From: Glebionis coronaria
Lineage: Eukaryota > Streptophyta > Magnoliopsida > Asterales > Asteraceae
DNA length: 64,000 nucleotides
Direction of reading: 5' to 3'
NCBI GenBank assembly: GCA_025667525.1
Contig: CM046877.1
Span: forward strand, 295,178,364 to 295,242,363
In this document: positions 33,001 to 44,668 of the stretch, one piece after another
Layout: every line of letters starts with the position of its first letter
How positions within the stretch are numbered: the first letter of the stretch is position 1
Notes under the pieces: model-generated
Databases searched by the model: none
What the model was told of the DNA's origin: nothing
What the model saw: only the letters and a program-made list of their open reading frames with translations
Program-made: the position numbers and the translations under genes

Positions 33001-35703
33001 GGGAGATGGAGGCGAAGGATTGTCTTCAGTGAGAAGATTGTCAAAGAAACTCATGTCTTCATCCCCCTCGGTGGGAGAATCATTAGTGGCTAAATTCGCA
33101 TCTCCCATGGTATCTTCAAGATTGTTCCAGAATAAATCACTATCTCCAAATAGAGACAACGATGAATCAATAGAGGACACGGTCTCAACAGTGGGAAGAG
33201 AGGTAGGAATACTTTTGCAAGCATCATTAAAGTGTTCTTCACAAGCCTCATCAAGAACGTCAATACAATTAACGCCCTCATATGAATAAGGCTGTTTAGA
33301 CAACTTACCCATGTTGAAGACTACTTTGTCGTCACCCACTCTCATGATAAGCTCTCCGGCTTCAACATCAATGAGAGTGCGACCGGTCCTAAGGAATGGA
33401 CGACCAACAATCAGTGGCACACGGGGGTCCATCTCGTAGTCGACGACAACAAAATCAGCAGGGAAGGTGAATTTGTCGACTCCTACGATAACATCTTCGG
33501 CTATCCCCACTGGATAAGCAACCGTACGGTTCGCCAATTCCAAAGTCATCTTGGTGGGGACTAGCTCCGGGAGAGATAATTGCTTCCAAACACTTAGAGG
33601 CATGAGATTAATACTGGCACCTAGATCGGCTAGGGCCATGCAATTCTCTACTCCCGGGAAATTGCAAGGGATAAGAAAACGACCCGGATCACCAAGCTTG
33701 GTTGGTAATTTCCTTAAGAGCACTGCGGAGCAGTTCTCATTAAGTTGGGTGTTAGCGATGTCGAGGAGCTTTTCCTTGTCGCTCAAAAGATCTTTAAACA
33801 TTTTAGCATATTTGGGCATGTGAGCGAGAGCCTCAGCGAAGGAGATATTGAAATTCAGTTGTTTAAACATTTTAAGAAAGTTAGAAACCTGAATATCATC
33901 CTTGCTCTTTTGCTTCTCTTTCCTCAACCTTGAAGGATAAGGTATATTGGAAGAAGATGAAGGCTTTAGGGGAATAGGGTCACTCACAACCACGGGTGGA
34001 GGAGGGGTAGAAAGAAGAGGTGGAGAAATTGGGGAAGGAGAAGGAGGAGGAGCAGGCGACTCGTTCTCCTTAGTCACAACCACCGGTGGGGGTATAGGAA
34101 GCTCGGGTTCCTTGGTACCTTTACCACTTCTAGTAGTGATTGCTTTCATCTCCCCTCTTGGGTTCGCAACGGTGTTACTCGGAAGAGTACCCGAAGAAGA
34201 GGGTTGACTACTTTGGAAAAAACTAGCCATCATGTTCCTCAGATCATTAGTCTGACTATCCAGCGTGTTTCGCATATCGGCTCTCAAATCATTTCCTTGC
34301 TTTACCAAATCGGCTTTCAGGTTAAGCACTTCTCTCTGAAGATTTCCCACTATCGCATCGTTAGTCCTCATATAAGTTTCCACTTCTTGGTGAAGAGCGG
34401 TGGGTTGGTTGGGAGGAGCATTGTATGCAGGTGGTTGGTAAGCAGGTTGTTGGTAGACTTGATTGTTTCTTTGAGGTGGTTGTTGCTGCTTGTGAGGTGG
34501 GATGTATGGTTGTCGAGGTTGTTGTTGTTGTTGAGGGGGGCGAATAAGGTGTTGTTGTTGGTTTGGGTTGGAAGGAGGAAAGCCAGGTGGTGAAAGATAG
34601 TTGTTGCTGCGATAGCTAAGCAAGTTACGGTCACCTTGGGGTTTTGCTTGATAAGCGGGTTGTTGATAGGTGCCATATGCCGCATTCACATTCTCAGCAG
34701 GGTAATCTTGGGTGGCGGTACAAGTTGTATAAGAATGGGGACCACCGCATATCTCACAAGGTTGGCTGACAGCGTTTACTTGTGCGTTTTTGGCGTTGTT
34801 GCTGTTGTTGTTGCTGACGGTGTGTGTGACAAGCGATTCAAGAAGCGTGGTGATTTTGTCTAATCGCTTGTCGCTGTCATTAGTACTAGCACTAGCAACA
34901 TTGGTCCTAACGCTCTTGGTTTGCACACGAGACTTGTTCTCAATGATATCCCAAGCAGCATTGGAAGTCTTAGCCAATAAATTACCCCCTGAGGCACTAT
35001 TCAGTGAATCTTGATCACTCATGCTTAAACCATTGTAAAAAGTATTAATTTGATGTACTTTGGTAAAACCATGTTGTGGGCATTTTCTTAAAAGATCTTT
35101 AAAACGATCCCAAGATTCACTGAATGACTCATCGTACTTTTGTTCAAAGTTTATAATCTCATTCCGCAAAGCGGTAGTACGAGAGGGTGGAAAAAAGTAG
35201 TTAATAAACTTTGTTTCCAAATCCGTCCACGAGAGAATACTCTGTGGCGGTTCCTTAGCAAGCCAATGCCGGGCTTGTCCCTCTAAAGAAAAGGGAAAAA
35301 GTTGTAACCGTATAACCTCTTGCGAAACTCCATTGAACTTGACCGTGTTGGTGAGTTGTAGAAATCTCTTGATATGGTCATGTGGATCATCAATGGTGCG
35401 TCCCAAGAATGGCTGAGCGGAGACCATCTGGATAAAGCCTGACTTGAGCTCGAAATTGTTGGCGGCAATTGGTGGTATAACAATTGGATCCGTGTTGCCA
35501 TCAACATGAGCTTGCAGCAATTCAATCATTGGCCGATTATCCGGAAGTGGCTCATTGTTGTTGTTATTCATGTTGTTGAAAGGCGGGTTGTTGTTGTTAT
35601 TATTGTTGTTCGGAGGTGGTATGTTATTGTTGTTTTGTACACCAGCCATGTCTAAGTTATCGAGAGGCTCGGGCTCTTGATAGGACGTGGATCGAGTGCG
35701 CAT
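30031..35703 (-). CDS. Athila-type Ty3/gypsy gag-pol polyprotein, intact (copy 2)
   Basis: 1890 codons without a break; same domain map and catalytic residues as copy 1 (20741-26413). Five residues differ (copy 1 to copy 2): S928P between protease and RT, R1195C just after the RT catalytic region, A1763S and S1792Y in the integrase C-terminal part, and I1814V just before the GPF motif. None hits a catalytic residue; R1195C is the least conservative. This unit has its own 5' LTR (C), primer site, polypurine tract and 3' LTR (B), so on its own it is a structurally complete element. Confidence 0.95.
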   Translation of the reverse strand: MRTRSTSYQEPEPLDNLDMAGVQNNNNIPPPNNNNNNNNPPFNNMNNNNNEPLPDNRPMIELLQAHVDGNTDPIVIPPIAANNFELKSGFIQMVSAQPFLGRTIDDPHDHIKRFLQLTNTVKFNGVSQEVIRLQLFPFSLEGQARHWLAKEPPQSILSWTDLETKFINYFFPPSRTTALRNEIINFEQKYDESFSESWDRFKDLLRKCPQHGFTKVHQINTFYNGLSMSDQDSLNSASGGNLLAKTSNAAWDIIENKSRVQTKSVRTNVASASTNDSDKRLDKITTLLESLVTHTVSNNNSNNAKNAQVNAVSQPCEICGGPHSYTTCTATQDYPAENVNAAYGTYQQPAYQAKPQGDRNLLSYRSNNYLSPPGFPPSNPNQQQHLIRPPQQQQQPRQPYIPPHKQQQPPQRNNQVYQQPAYQPPAYNAPPNQPTALHQEVETYMRTNDAIVGNLQREVLNLKADLVKQGNDLRADMRNTLDSQTNDLRNMMASFFQSSQPSSSGTLPSNTVANPRGEMKAITTRSGKGTKEPELPIPPPVVVTKENESPAPPPSPSPISPPLLSTPPPPVVVSDPIPLKPSSSSNIPYPSRLRKEKQKSKDDIQVSNFLKMFKQLNFNISFAEALAHMPKYAKMFKDLLSDKEKLLDIANTQLNENCSAVLLRKLPTKLGDPGRFLIPCNFPGVENCMALADLGASINLMPLSVWKQLSLPELVPTKMTLELANRTVAYPVGIAEDVIVGVDKFTFPADFVVVDYEMDPRVPLIVGRPFLRTGRTLIDVEAGELIMRVGDDKVVFNMGKLSKQPYSYEGVNCIDVLDEACEEHFNDACKSIPTSLPTVETVSSIDSSLSLFGDSDLFWNNLEDTMGDANLATNDSPTEGDEDMSFFDNLLTEDNPSPPSPTVIAIDTPTLKTPPVENPPDLELKELPPHLEYVFLDDNKKSPVIIAKDLKDEEKTRLVAVLKDHKKAIAWNISDIRGIDPHFCTHKILMEDDYKPTIQSQRRVNPKIHEVIKTEVIKLLDAGMIYPISDSPWVSPIHCVPKKGGITVVPNEHNELIPTRLVTGWRVCIDYRKLNDATRKDHFPLPFMDQMLERLAGNEYYCFLDGFSGYFQIPIDPQDQEKTTFTCPYGTFAYKRMPFGLCNAPGTFQRCMLAIFHDMVEQTMEVFMDDFSVFGDSFSSCLANLERMLKRCEDTCLVLNWEKCHFMVKEGVVLGHKISKAGLEVDRAKVDVIAKLPPPSTVKGVRSFLGHAGFYRRFIKDFSQIARPMTHLLEKDTPFIFSKECLEAFNSLKDKLTKAPVLVTPNWELPFELMCDASDFAIGAVLGQRVNKHFQPIHYASKTMTGAQLHYTTTEKELLAVVYAFEKFRPYLVLSTTIVYTDHSALKYLLTKQDSKPRLLRWVLLLQEFKIDIRDKKGAENLAADHLSRLEDPYQGDHPTKEINDSFPLETLMSINSKPNETPWFADFANYLAGGLLKEGLTSQQKKKFFTDIKTYFWDDPYLFKQCADLIIRRCVDGPAASDILDACHKGPTGGHFGPNYTAKKVFDSGFYWPSIYRDAHNMVKRCDVCQKQGKITHKDEMPQNFIQECEIFDVWGIDFMGPFPSSKGNKYILVAVDYVSKWVEAKALPTNDARVVCNFLKALFARFGVPRAIISDRGTHFCNDQFARVMAKYGVNHRLSTAYHPQTNGQAEISNRGLKRILERTVGEHRAAWADKLDDALWAFRTAYKTPIGCTPYRLVYGKACHLPIELEHKAYWALKWSNFDINKAGDLRKIQLNELNELRNEAYENYLIYKERTKLIHDSKIKNREFHVGDKVLLFNSRLKIFSGKLKSRWSGPFTIAQIFPYGTLELAQPNGPNFKVNGQRVKLYFGEDTSHEVIPSLTTFPMN

Positions 35704-35916
35704 ACACCTGCAAAAGAACGAACAAAGAAGAACAAAGCAAAAATATTTTTGGTTTTTATTGTTTTTTTACTTTTTAGGATTTTTGAAAATTTTATATTTT
35801 TTTTAGTGTTTTTTTTTTTTTTTTTTTTGAAAATTTTTATGAAAAGGTAACGTTCACGGGGAACGGATCCCAAAATCCAAATTCTCACAAAAAACTTTTG
35901 ATCTTAACGAGAGGAG
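35704..35916 (-). other. Leader between primer site and gag, right array unit
   Basis: Equivalent to 26414-26625, with a poly-T run one base longer. A 78-codon open frame here is only an in-frame extension into the leader. Confidence 0.7.
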
Positions 35917-35931
35917 CCGGCAGCGGCGCCA
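35917..35931 (-). promoter_or_regulatory. Primer binding site (tRNA-Asp type), right array unit
   Basis: - strand TGGCGCCGCTGCCGG, two bases from the LTR C end. Confidence 0.85.
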
Positions 35932-35933
35932 TT

Positions 35934-37414
35934 TGATATTAGGGTTTTACTAGGTTCGGAATTCTCGGAATCCTCTCGAATTGATCTCAGTTAAAAGTGG
36001 AATGATTTGTTCTTGGTGACAAAAAGTGGATTTGGTTTCCTATTCTACTAAACAGGTAAGTAAATAAAATGGTAATGAAGTAAACTTAAAACAAGCAACA
36101 AATAATAATCTAAAAAATAACTCTTACTGAAGAAGACCCTATGCGGAATATTGCACCATTCGGAATGTTGGCATCTATGCGGAATATATGTCTTATTCGG
36201 AAAACTTGCCTCATGCGGAAAACTATGCTATTTGGAATATATTGTCTATGCGGAAAATACTGTCTATGCGGAAAATACTCTCATTCGGAAAAACATGCCT
36301 ATTCGGAAATATTACTCTACTCGGAAAAATGATGCTATTCGGAATATATTGTCTATGCGGAAAAAACTCTTTCATTCGGAATAAAAGCTCTATGTGGAAA
36401 AATCAGGGCTATGCGGAAAATTAAGGTCATTCGGAAAACTAAGGTTATGCGGAATATTGAAATATTCCGAGTAACAGAAATGAAAACACCCCTATTCGGA
36501 ATATTGAAAGATTCCGAATAAGGGAAACACAAACTCTCCTATTCGGAATTTCTGGGAGATGAAGAACAGTGACAGCAGCGAGTAAACAGGGTACACGAAA
36601 TTAACTCAAAATCAACTCCAATACTTAAAAAGGTTTTACCAAACTAACCAATAATCATTAACATACCATAAGGAACAAATCCCACCAATAAAAACATTAA
36701 TTCAACAACTTTTTAAGATCAAACTAGAATCAAAGAAGAAACTTAGAAACTTAGAATAAAAATGATGAAGAACAATATGAATAGAAAGATGGAATGGATT
36801 GATTAATGAAAAAGTAACAAGGTTAATGATTGAAGATTACAAGATGAAAAGAAAAAAATGGAAATCACCAAACTCCCTAATGGAGTTGGTTGATGAACGA
36901 ACCTAAGGTACTGGAAAAAACAAAAATGAAGCTAACTCCCTAAAATGTGAAGGGAGTGATCTATTTATACTCCTAGTGGTTGGTTGGTGAGTGGGCTTTC
37001 TCCCTTTCTTCTTGTCTTCTCGTCTTTTCAGAAAAGTTGACGTTTTCGATTCTGATTCGGGATTTGTTGTCGATTAAATCCAACTCGTCTTTTAATTTCT
37101 TCGTTAAATAGACTCGAGTTTCTTCGACTTATGAAAATCTTCCGTCTTTAGTCCTTTTCTTCGATAAATCTTCGAATAGGCCTAGTGACTTCAAATCTTT
37201 TGCACGTCTTGGACAATAGACTTTATCTTGAGTCTTTTTCCTTGATGAAACCCGTGCAATCCCATGTTTTCTTTAATATTCATCCGGTTAGCTCTGAAAA
37301 CACAATAAACACAAAAACCACGCATAATTCCAAACAAATGATATTAATTACGTGTTTTGGTCTTGTTTTAGCCAGAATTAAGTGGTAAAAGGATGGGTGT
37401 TTACACACCTATCA
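35934..37414 (-). mobile_element. Array LTR C (outermost 5' LTR)
   Basis: 1481 bp with TGATA/TATCA ends. At the two variable sites I found, it carries the base shared with one or the other LTR, so it has no private change that I can see. Confidence 0.92.
36962..36971 (-). promoter_or_regulatory. TATA box, LTR C
   Basis: - strand AGTATAAATA; expected promoter of the right unit. Confidence 0.7.
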
Positions 37415-37419
37415 CAAGG
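37415..37419. repeat. Target site duplication CAAGG, right copy (array)
   Basis: Matches 17348-17352 exactly. Confidence 0.9.
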
Positions 37420-38943
37420 GTTTGACATATCTTTGGCTTATAATCAGTTCAAACAGGCTCATTAGGTTAGTGGTAGGTGTTATCAACACTTGGTTTTAAG
37501 GTTTGTTGGTTTGATAGAAATTTGCATGTTAAAATTTGCTAGGAAGTAGCATTAAAAAATCAGTAGACTCTCATAGGTTGAATTATGTGATTCGAATATC
37601 CAAACTTTGGAATCTGTTAGAGATCTTGCTTACCTAGGGTTTCTGATTGTTTGTTTATGATTTGGTATGCTAGTTTGGTAAATTTCTTGGTTTGAAATTC
37701 GTTTTTTGGCCATATAGATCAGCAAGGTTGCCCAGTACTTGTTTGTTTTACATCAGTGACTACATGCACCCCTTTGTGTGATTTATTCGTGTTGGACTTG
37801 AGTGTTTTCTAGCTTAGACTGACTCCCTACACTCAACTGAGTGTAAGGGTTCCCTTTGTTGCCAAAGTAACCAACAAACAAAGCCAAATTGACCACCAAA
37901 TCGTGTTTCTGTGAAGCTTCATTGGAAACAACCTTTCCACTGACACACGTTAATCTATCCGTTGTCCAGTTATAAAAGCTTGAAAAGTTCATACCTGTGC
38001 ACGTTTTTGATTCTTTGTGAACTTTCAGTCGTGATATTTAGCTTTTTGTTTGTGTTTTTGTGTAGTTTAAGTCACCAGTAATTAGTTTTATAAAAGAAAA
38101 ATTAAAAAAAAAAGCTTTAAAGAAAAAAAGCCGTGGGCAGGAACCTGCGCCACCCACACCACACACATACACGCTTACCATTGCCCTGGGGACTTTATCA
38201 GTTATAACTTCCCTAGGGTTGGTTGTTAAGGGGGTTTTGTTTTCAGCTTTTATTATAAGTTCGTGTGTATATAAGCTGGAAACAGCTTATTGGTTAAGCA
38301 TTTTTTGTTTTTTCCATTTTTCTTACGTTTGTCACTTAGTTTAGGACTTTTGACACAAAAAGTTTATTTTTAACTTTTATATTTTATTTTTTATTAATAT
38401 TTTTATTATACGTTTTTATAAATTAGGTTAAAAATAGATAAAATTAGTTTAAAAATTTTGAAAAATAGTTTTTAAGTTTTAATTAATATTCTTTAGGTTT
38501 ACATTCAGTAAATATTCCATTTTCACTTATTTTTAATTTTATTTGATTTTGGGTATTTATTAAAATTTATAAATTAATATAAAATTATTAAAAAGTTTTT
38601 GGACATTTTTGTTTTCCTTTTTGTCTTATTCATATTTTTCTTAGTTTATGTTTAATTTTTGGTAATATTTAGTTGACTTTTAATTTTTGTCGCGTTTTAC
38701 GATTTCGCGTGTTTTAGGTCGTAGCATAGTTTTTAGCGTACATCGTCTTTAATTTTCTCTCTTTCACACCCAAAAAACGACGCTAATCCAAACTTGATTA
38801 TATTATTCTGGCACATAATACACATACCTCCTCCGAGAACGAACTTGGAATTTATTCGATTTGTCGGTTTTCCTAAATCGTCGAATTTAATACTTACCAC
38901 ATTTATACGTCTTTTTCCTAAAAGTGTATTTCTACCACTATCA
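37420..38943 (+). mobile_element. Element O 5' LTR, right part
   Basis: Continues the LTR of 15360-17352 after the array, giving a ~3.5-kb LTR. It ends CTACCACTATCA, three bases before the primer site. 37815 onward resembles the LTR at 1-1601. AT-rich and noncoding. Confidence 0.75.
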
Positions 38944-38946
38944 TTT

Positions 38947-38964
38947 TGGCGCCACTGCCGGGGA
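38947..38964 (+). promoter_or_regulatory. Element O primer binding site (tRNA-Asp type)
   Basis: TGGCGCCACTGCCGGGGA: 16 of 18 bases fit the complement of plant tRNA-Asp 3' end. Confidence 0.85.
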
Positions 38965-39319
38965 GGTGTTTTTATTGCTTCACGTCGCCTCGTTTTCTCC
39001 GTTTGCTTGTGCGTGTTTGAGAAAGAGGGGTAATCGAGGGTTTGCCGCCCAAGTTCTATCTACGTATCATATATATTTGCTTGTTTTCAAGATTAAACCC
39101 TCTTGAACGTTTTGGTGTTCCACCAACGTTCTAAAGTCATCGAAAGCGTTCACTCAACGTGATCGTTTTCATTCCTTGAGGCTCTTTAATCGAGAAATTG
39201 ATTCGAGGAGAGATTTGTAGATTTGAGTCTACGTAATACAAAAAAACAATCAAAAAAACAAAAAACGTAAAAAATTCCAAAAAGAATATTCGTTGCTACC
39301 CCCCATTCTACGTTAGTGC
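38965..39319 (+). other. Element O leader
   Basis: 355 bases between primer site and gag ATG; no other feature seen. Confidence 0.6.
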
Positions 39320-40974
39320 ATGCACACTCGATCGAAGGACTATACGAATTCTAGCGATGCATCGAATCGACGCAATCGAAATCGAAGGAATCGACGCAAT
39401 CGAAATCGAAGGAATCTACGCAATCGAAATCGAAGGAATCGACGACGAAGACAAAGTTTAGAAACGTACGTTCCTAATATCGTTGTCGAAACTAACGACG
39501 AGATGTCCAAGAATCGTACGATGATGGAATTGCTCCAAGCACCCACCGAGGGTTATGGATACGCGATCGTAATTCCCGCTATTGAAGCGGAGAATTTTGA
39601 GATTAAGAGCGGAATGCTTTCGTTAATCCAAGCTACGAAGTTTCGAGGTCGTGAAGCCGATAATCCTCACGATCACATTCGAAATCTCGATCGTCTTTTA
39701 GCCACGAGCAAGTTTAGGAACGTAGACACCGATGTCGTCAAGCTTATGCTTTTTCCGTACTCGCTCGATGGTGCCACCAAGGATTGGTACGAGAAAGAGC
39801 CACCTAGTTCCATAATTACGTGGAAGGATCTCGTTTCCAAATTCGTTAATCATTTTATCCCACCGTCTAAGACGATTTTTTTAAAAACGAGATTACGAGA
39901 TTTGAACAAAAACCGAATGAATCATTTAGAGACGCATGGGATCGTTTTAAGGAATTGCATAGGCAATGTCCTCACCACGGATTTTTCGAGTTACACCAAA
40001 TCGACACGTTTTATAACGGTCTTAGTTTTCAAGAACAAGATTCGTTAAATTCCGCCGCCGGTGGCAATTTTTTGTATAAAACTCCGAAAGACGCTTTGAT
40101 GATTATCGAAAATCGATCCAAGGTTTTCCAACTCCGTAGCACACCGAGTGTTGCCAATGTCGCCAACGTTAGTAATTCTAATCGCGATATTGAGAGAGTT
40201 GATGCAAAAGTTGATAAGTTGACGAATGTGTTTACATCTTTTCTCATCGAAATGCAAAAGAAGGACGCTACCGCTACGGTGAAAGCGGTCGAGGTTTCGT
40301 GTACGTTTTGCGGTGGACCACATAATTATTACGAGTGTGCGGCTACGGATGGCCAAACGTCGAACGTAAACGCGTTAAATAACAATTTTTCAAATCAAAA
40401 TCAAAATAACGCCGGTCCATCGCAACACACGAACAACAACAATCAAGGCAATAATTATAATCGTGGAAACAGTTTTCAAAATCAACAAGGAAATCGAGGT
40501 GATTATAATCAAGGTCAAAATTTGAATTGGCAAAATCGAGGTTTTAACAACAACAATCAAAACCAGAATTTTAACAATGGGCAAAATTCAATTTTTTCGA
40601 ACAACGCTAATCAAGGAAACAATTTTCAAGGGAATCAAAACCAAGGTTTCAATCAAAATTTTAATGGCTCAAATGATTTTCAAAATTACGTTAAATCAAC
40701 TGACGCTAATATGTTAGAAACACAAATTGGTGACATGAAAAACAAATTTTCCAACACGTTGAGAGGACAAAACAACAAAATTGAACAAGGACAAATCGAC
40801 ATAAAAAAGATGTTTTCGGCTATAATGAATAAGTCTTCGGCTTCGTCATCGAGTTCGTTACCTAGTGACACCGTTGCCAATCCGAAAGAACAATGTAAAT
40901 CCGCCTCGAATATTGGAAAAGGTCGTTCGATTTCCCCACACCTTGATGGATTTAGAGTTGTTACTTCATCCTGA
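39320..40974 (+). pseudogene. Element O gag (frameshifted)
   Basis: Starts MHTRSKDY, followed by an Arg/Asn-rich tract encoded by a 24-bp tandem repeat, then the Athila gag core (RTMMELLQAPTEGYG, NPHDHIRNLDRLL, LMLFPYSLDGATKDW, LVSKFVNHFIPPSKT). The register changes near 39890 in a T/A-rich run, and the second frame carries CPHHGFFELHQIDTFYNGL, the zinc-knuckle-like CTFCGGPHNYYEC and a long Asn/Gln-rich stretch. The second frame is open to 40974. Gag packages the element RNA; this copy needs one frameshift to be read through. Confidence 0.88.
39365..39436 (+). repeat. 24-bp tandem repeat x3 encoding Arg/Asn
   Basis: Units at 39365, 39389 and 39413 (aatcgacgcaatcgaaatcg + aagg; one T change in the third). 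The 24-bp length keeps frame and encodes repeats of RRNRNRRN-type sequence. Confidence 0.9.
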
Positions 40975-41543
40975 CCCTCGACTTCTCAAACGCCTTCATG
41001 CTCTAAAGTCGAGGGAATGAACGTGGCGACCAAGGAAAGGAGTGCACACCCTCGTGTACCTCAAATTCCATCCACGGTTTAAAAAGAGAGCTTTATCGAC
41101 CTTACCCAAGTAACCCTTGAAGAAACTTGTGCCTCAATTCTTCTTAAAAAGCCTAAAAGGCATTTGCCGAGAAAGGAATAAGATCCGGGCCAATTTCTAT
41201 TACCTTGTGATTTTTCCGAGATTGAGGGATGTTTAGCCCTTGTCGATTTAGGTGCTAGCATCAATCTCATGCCTCATTCTCTTTGGAAATTGATGAGATT
41301 GCCTTGCCTTACCCCAACGAACATGATTATCGAGCTACCAAATTGCACGCCATTAAAACTAATTGGTATAGCCGAGGAAGTCTACGTTAAAATTGGAACG
41401 TTTATTTTCCCGCAGATTTCGTCATTTCCGATTACGAGTGCGCTCTTAAATGTCCCATTATTTTAGGTCGACCCTTTTTATCGACGGCTCGATCCATAAT
41501 CGACGTTCACGGTGGAAAATTAACTATGTCGTATGGGGAAGAT
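40975..41543 (+). pseudogene. Element O protease region (decayed, split by N2)
   Basis: 41220-41460 reads [20 protein letters not shown], then PTNMIIELPNCT and IGIAEEVYVKIGTFIF; a one-base loss near 41412 shifts the register before DFVISDYE and ILGRPFLSTARSIIDVHGGK. 40975-41220 has scattered stops. The frame at 41543 (MSYGED) continues after the N2 insertion at 61245 (KMEFF), confirming the insertion point. DLGAS is the aspartic protease motif. Confidence 0.85.
41539..41543. repeat. Target site duplication AAGAT, left copy (N2)
   Basis: AAGAT before the N2 LTR; the same bases occur at 61240-61244. Confidence 0.88.
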
Positions 41544-43506
41544 TAATGAAATGATTTTGCTAGGTTCAATTGTTGTTCTCGGTATCTTAACGAATTGATT
41601 TCCGGCTTAAAGTATGACTCTATTGTTTTTGGTGAAAAAGAATATTTTGATTGTTTTTAAAATAAAAGTGCGAAACTTTAAAGTAAAAGTGCAATTAAAG
41701 TAAATCTAATTCTAAGTTAAAGTAAGTGCAAGTATTTAAAACGTTGACTGGAATTAAAAGGCACTAATGTAAATAACGCAAACTTAAATCTATCTAAGGC
41801 AAACTTAAAACGCAACTAAAACTTAAACTAAGGCAAGGCTAAAATAAATCTGAGGCAAAGAATCTTAAAGTGCGACTAGGAAAAAGGCGGGAAAAATAAA
41901 GCTTGAAATTAAAAATTAAAAACAGAAACTTAAAAACAAAAACTAAAAAGAACCTGAATACAGCTCATTTGGAACAATCCTTCGTTCGGAACAATCACTC
42001 ATCCGGAATGTCACCTTCGTTCGGAATGATTCTTCTTCGCTTGGAATATTACCAAAATCCTTGATCCGGAACAATTTGATCTGAATATGTCACTTATCCA
42101 AAACAATCCTTCATACGGAACTTTGCTGATTCGGAACTTTTTGGTCAACCCTTGGTTCGGAACCTCTTGATTCGGAAGTTGCCCTTGGTCCGAAAGTTTC
42201 GTTCGGAACTTTCGTTCGGAAGATCTTGATCCGGAACTCTTCCGAGTGAAGCACTTGATCCGGAACTTTTGGATGTTCCGAATGAACACCCCCTGAACTT
42301 TGGTTCGGAAGATTTGATTCGGAACTCTTCCGGATGAAGCTTGATTCGGAACTTTTGTTCCGAAGATTCTGAGTTCCGAATGAACCACTCTTGACTCGGA
42401 AGTCTTGGCTTGTTCGGAACACTTCCGAATGAACAAGTTGGTTCGGAACTTTTTGCTTGTTCGGAATTTTTTGATCCGGAACACTTCCGGATGAAGCTTG
42501 ATTCGGAACTTTTGAATGTTCCGAATAAACACCCTCTGGCTCGGAACTTTCTGCTTGTTCGGAAGTTTTCCTGGGAATCACAGTTACAGAAACAAACACC
42601 CCCGAAGAACAATCTATCCATAAATTAATCAAAATCAAACAAAAGATTTAACCAAACTAATAACAAAACAACAAATAATCTTAAACAAACAATCTATATC
42701 AGTAAAACTAACAAATCTAACCACAATAATCAAAACCCACTTTGATCAAAATTAAAACATGAACATGAACACAAACATAAACATAAAAATCAAAGATTAA
42801 GAAAGGTAGATAAGAGATTAACAAGATAAAGTAAAGATTGACAAGAATTAAATGAAAACTTACTTGAAATTAAAGGAATTTAAGGTGCAAGACAAGGTAT
42901 TTAAATTTGACAAGTATTTAAATGTGCAGGAAAATAAATGTGGAAGACTAATTGTCACACTTAGCCAACAAAATGAAAAGTGATTAAAACTAAACTATAT
43001 ATAGGGGAGGATTAGGAAGCTTCCTCCCCTCCTTCCTTTCTTCTTAATTGCGTCATTAGGTCCTTAAGCCTTTCATTCTTCATTAATTGCACCATTAGTC
43101 CTTTATTCTTCTAATCTTCTTTAAACTTGGACTCTAATGACTTGTGGCTCGGGATTTCTTTTGAACTCGTCTTTTAATTCTTCAATAAAATAGACTTGAG
43201 TTCCTCGGCTTTTAGTAAACTTCCGTCTTTTGACTTTTTCTTCGATAAATCTTCAGAATTGGTCTTGGACTTCCGTTCTTTTTGCACTCTTGACTTCTCG
43301 ACTCCGTCTTTCATCTTTTTCTTCAATAAAAGCCCGTGAATGCCCGTGAATGCCCGTGTTTTCTCCACTTTTCACCTTTTCGTCCTAAATCACAACAAAA
43401 ACACAAACCACGCATAATTCCGACATAAAAGACATAAAATACACGTTTTGGCTCGGTTATTATTGTAATTAAGTGGTAGAAAGGATGGGTGTTTACACAC
43501 CTATCA
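41544..43506 (-). mobile_element. N2 3' LTR
   Basis: - strand TGATAGG ... TTTCATTA. Against the other LTR I count about 18 substitutions and four small indels. It contains a dense cluster of TTCGGAA(C/G) words at ~41970-42570, which causes long spurious open frames. Confidence 0.88.
42994..43004 (-). promoter_or_regulatory. TATA box, N2 3' LTR
   Basis: - strand CTATATATAGT. Confidence 0.6.
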
Positions 43507-43519
43507 AATCCCCTACACT
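43507..43519 (-). promoter_or_regulatory. N2 polypurine tract
   Basis: - strand AGTGTAGGGGATT, identical to the array element. Confidence 0.88.
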
Positions 43520-44668
43520 TGACCATTGCAATGTCCTCATGCAATGCATTAGTTACAAAGCATGTTTACACTTTTCATCATAATCAATCCATAGTGGCCT
43601 TTATTAAAAAGATAGAAAATTACAAACATTGAAAGTAAGGAAATCAAAAGCATACCTTGGGTTTTGGAAATGTCATGAATAATCATCATCCTCAAGTTTT
43701 CACTTTCTCCAAACCAAGCTTAAAAACGAGATCATTGTTATTATAAGTTAGTAAACTAACACGAACTCATGTGGGCCAATTATTCACTTAGACTCCCTTA
43801 TTCCTAGGTGTATCTCTTATATTTTATTGTTGTCTTGAATGATCACGAGGATGCATTTTTGACTTATTTCGATAATTTATTAAGGCCGAAAATAAAGTGG
43901 GACGATTTAATCAATAGTTAGCTAAAGGACAAAATCTTTTAAAAATGCTTCTCGGGACCTCATAAAGTTCATATCTTGGCATAACTCGCTTCGTGATTTG
44001 AGACCTTTCTCGGACCGATATTTGGCAGCGACTTCATACTTCAAACCTTGAGAGACGTTCATGAAATAATGGTCTTCTCTTCATATAGAAATTTCTTCAC
44101 TTGAAGTTTTGAGATATTCATACTTTGACCACGACTTCTTCATTTTTCTCCAATCTTTATTTTGGACTTTGATGTACAACGATCCGCCTCCTTTTATGAC
44201 TTGGATCTATTTATCCTCATACCTTGCTAGGGTCTTTTCGGATACACTTCTCTATGACTTTTGGGGAGTTTTTGCTTTACGTCGTGTGTCTCGATCCTTC
44301 ATATTGATTTTCGATAAATGATTCTTCACATCACTTTGGATCTTAAGCAACAAAATATAGCCCTCATGCCTTGTTAGGGCCTTTTTGGACTCGCCAATCT
44401 TCGCATCCCGCTTCAATAAGTTATGCCTTGGCTATGAACTCTAATCCATACCGAGCAACTTTTAAACGATCTTAGGCTAGAAGCTAAGTAACTTTTCAAA
44501 TCGTACAACCTTATTTATTGCAGATAAATTTATTAGCAAGCGATGGGAGAATAGGCTTATAATTAACTCACATAAATTCACGAAAGAATACCAAACTTAT
44601 AATTGGCTCTATCATCTCTAGTTCTCCACAGTTTAAAATCTCACGGAATGAGACTCGTGGATGCTTAG
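43520..44668 (-). other. N2 3' noncoding region, distal part
   Basis: Noncoding but strongly similar to the array at 18860-20050: for example 43724-43755 (acgagatcattgttattata) and 44373-44530 match nearly base for base. Interrupted by N3 at 44668. Confidence 0.75.
44664..44668. repeat. Target site duplication CTTAG, left copy (N3)
   Basis: CTTAG precedes the N3 LTR and recurs at 54918-54922. The array homologue reads 'cttagcc' at the same place, confirming the empty site. Confidence 0.92.

Larger units (their letters stand above)
17353..37414 (-). mobile_element. Athila three-LTR tandem array (LTR-int-LTR-int-LTR)
   Basis: 20,062 bp holding three 1481-bp LTRs and two internal regions, all - strand, with a repeat period of 9290/9291 bp. 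The single-base period difference comes from a poly-T run near 26520/35810. One CAAGG duplication flanks the whole block, and none occurs at the middle LTR. Each internal region has primer site, gag-pol, 3' noncoding region and polypurine tract. Between the two internal regions I see about seven substitutions. Post-insertion unequal LTR recombination, insertion of a tandem cDNA, and assembly duplication are all possible origins. Confidence 0.9.

Noticed and set aside
41970..42638. Long overlapping open frames rich in Ser, Glu, Pro, Asn and Arg on the - strand (also 59722-60365)
   Set aside because: They are produced in several frames at once by the TTCGGAA repeat cluster inside the N2 LTRs; no start context, no family similarity, and frames differ between the two LTRs.
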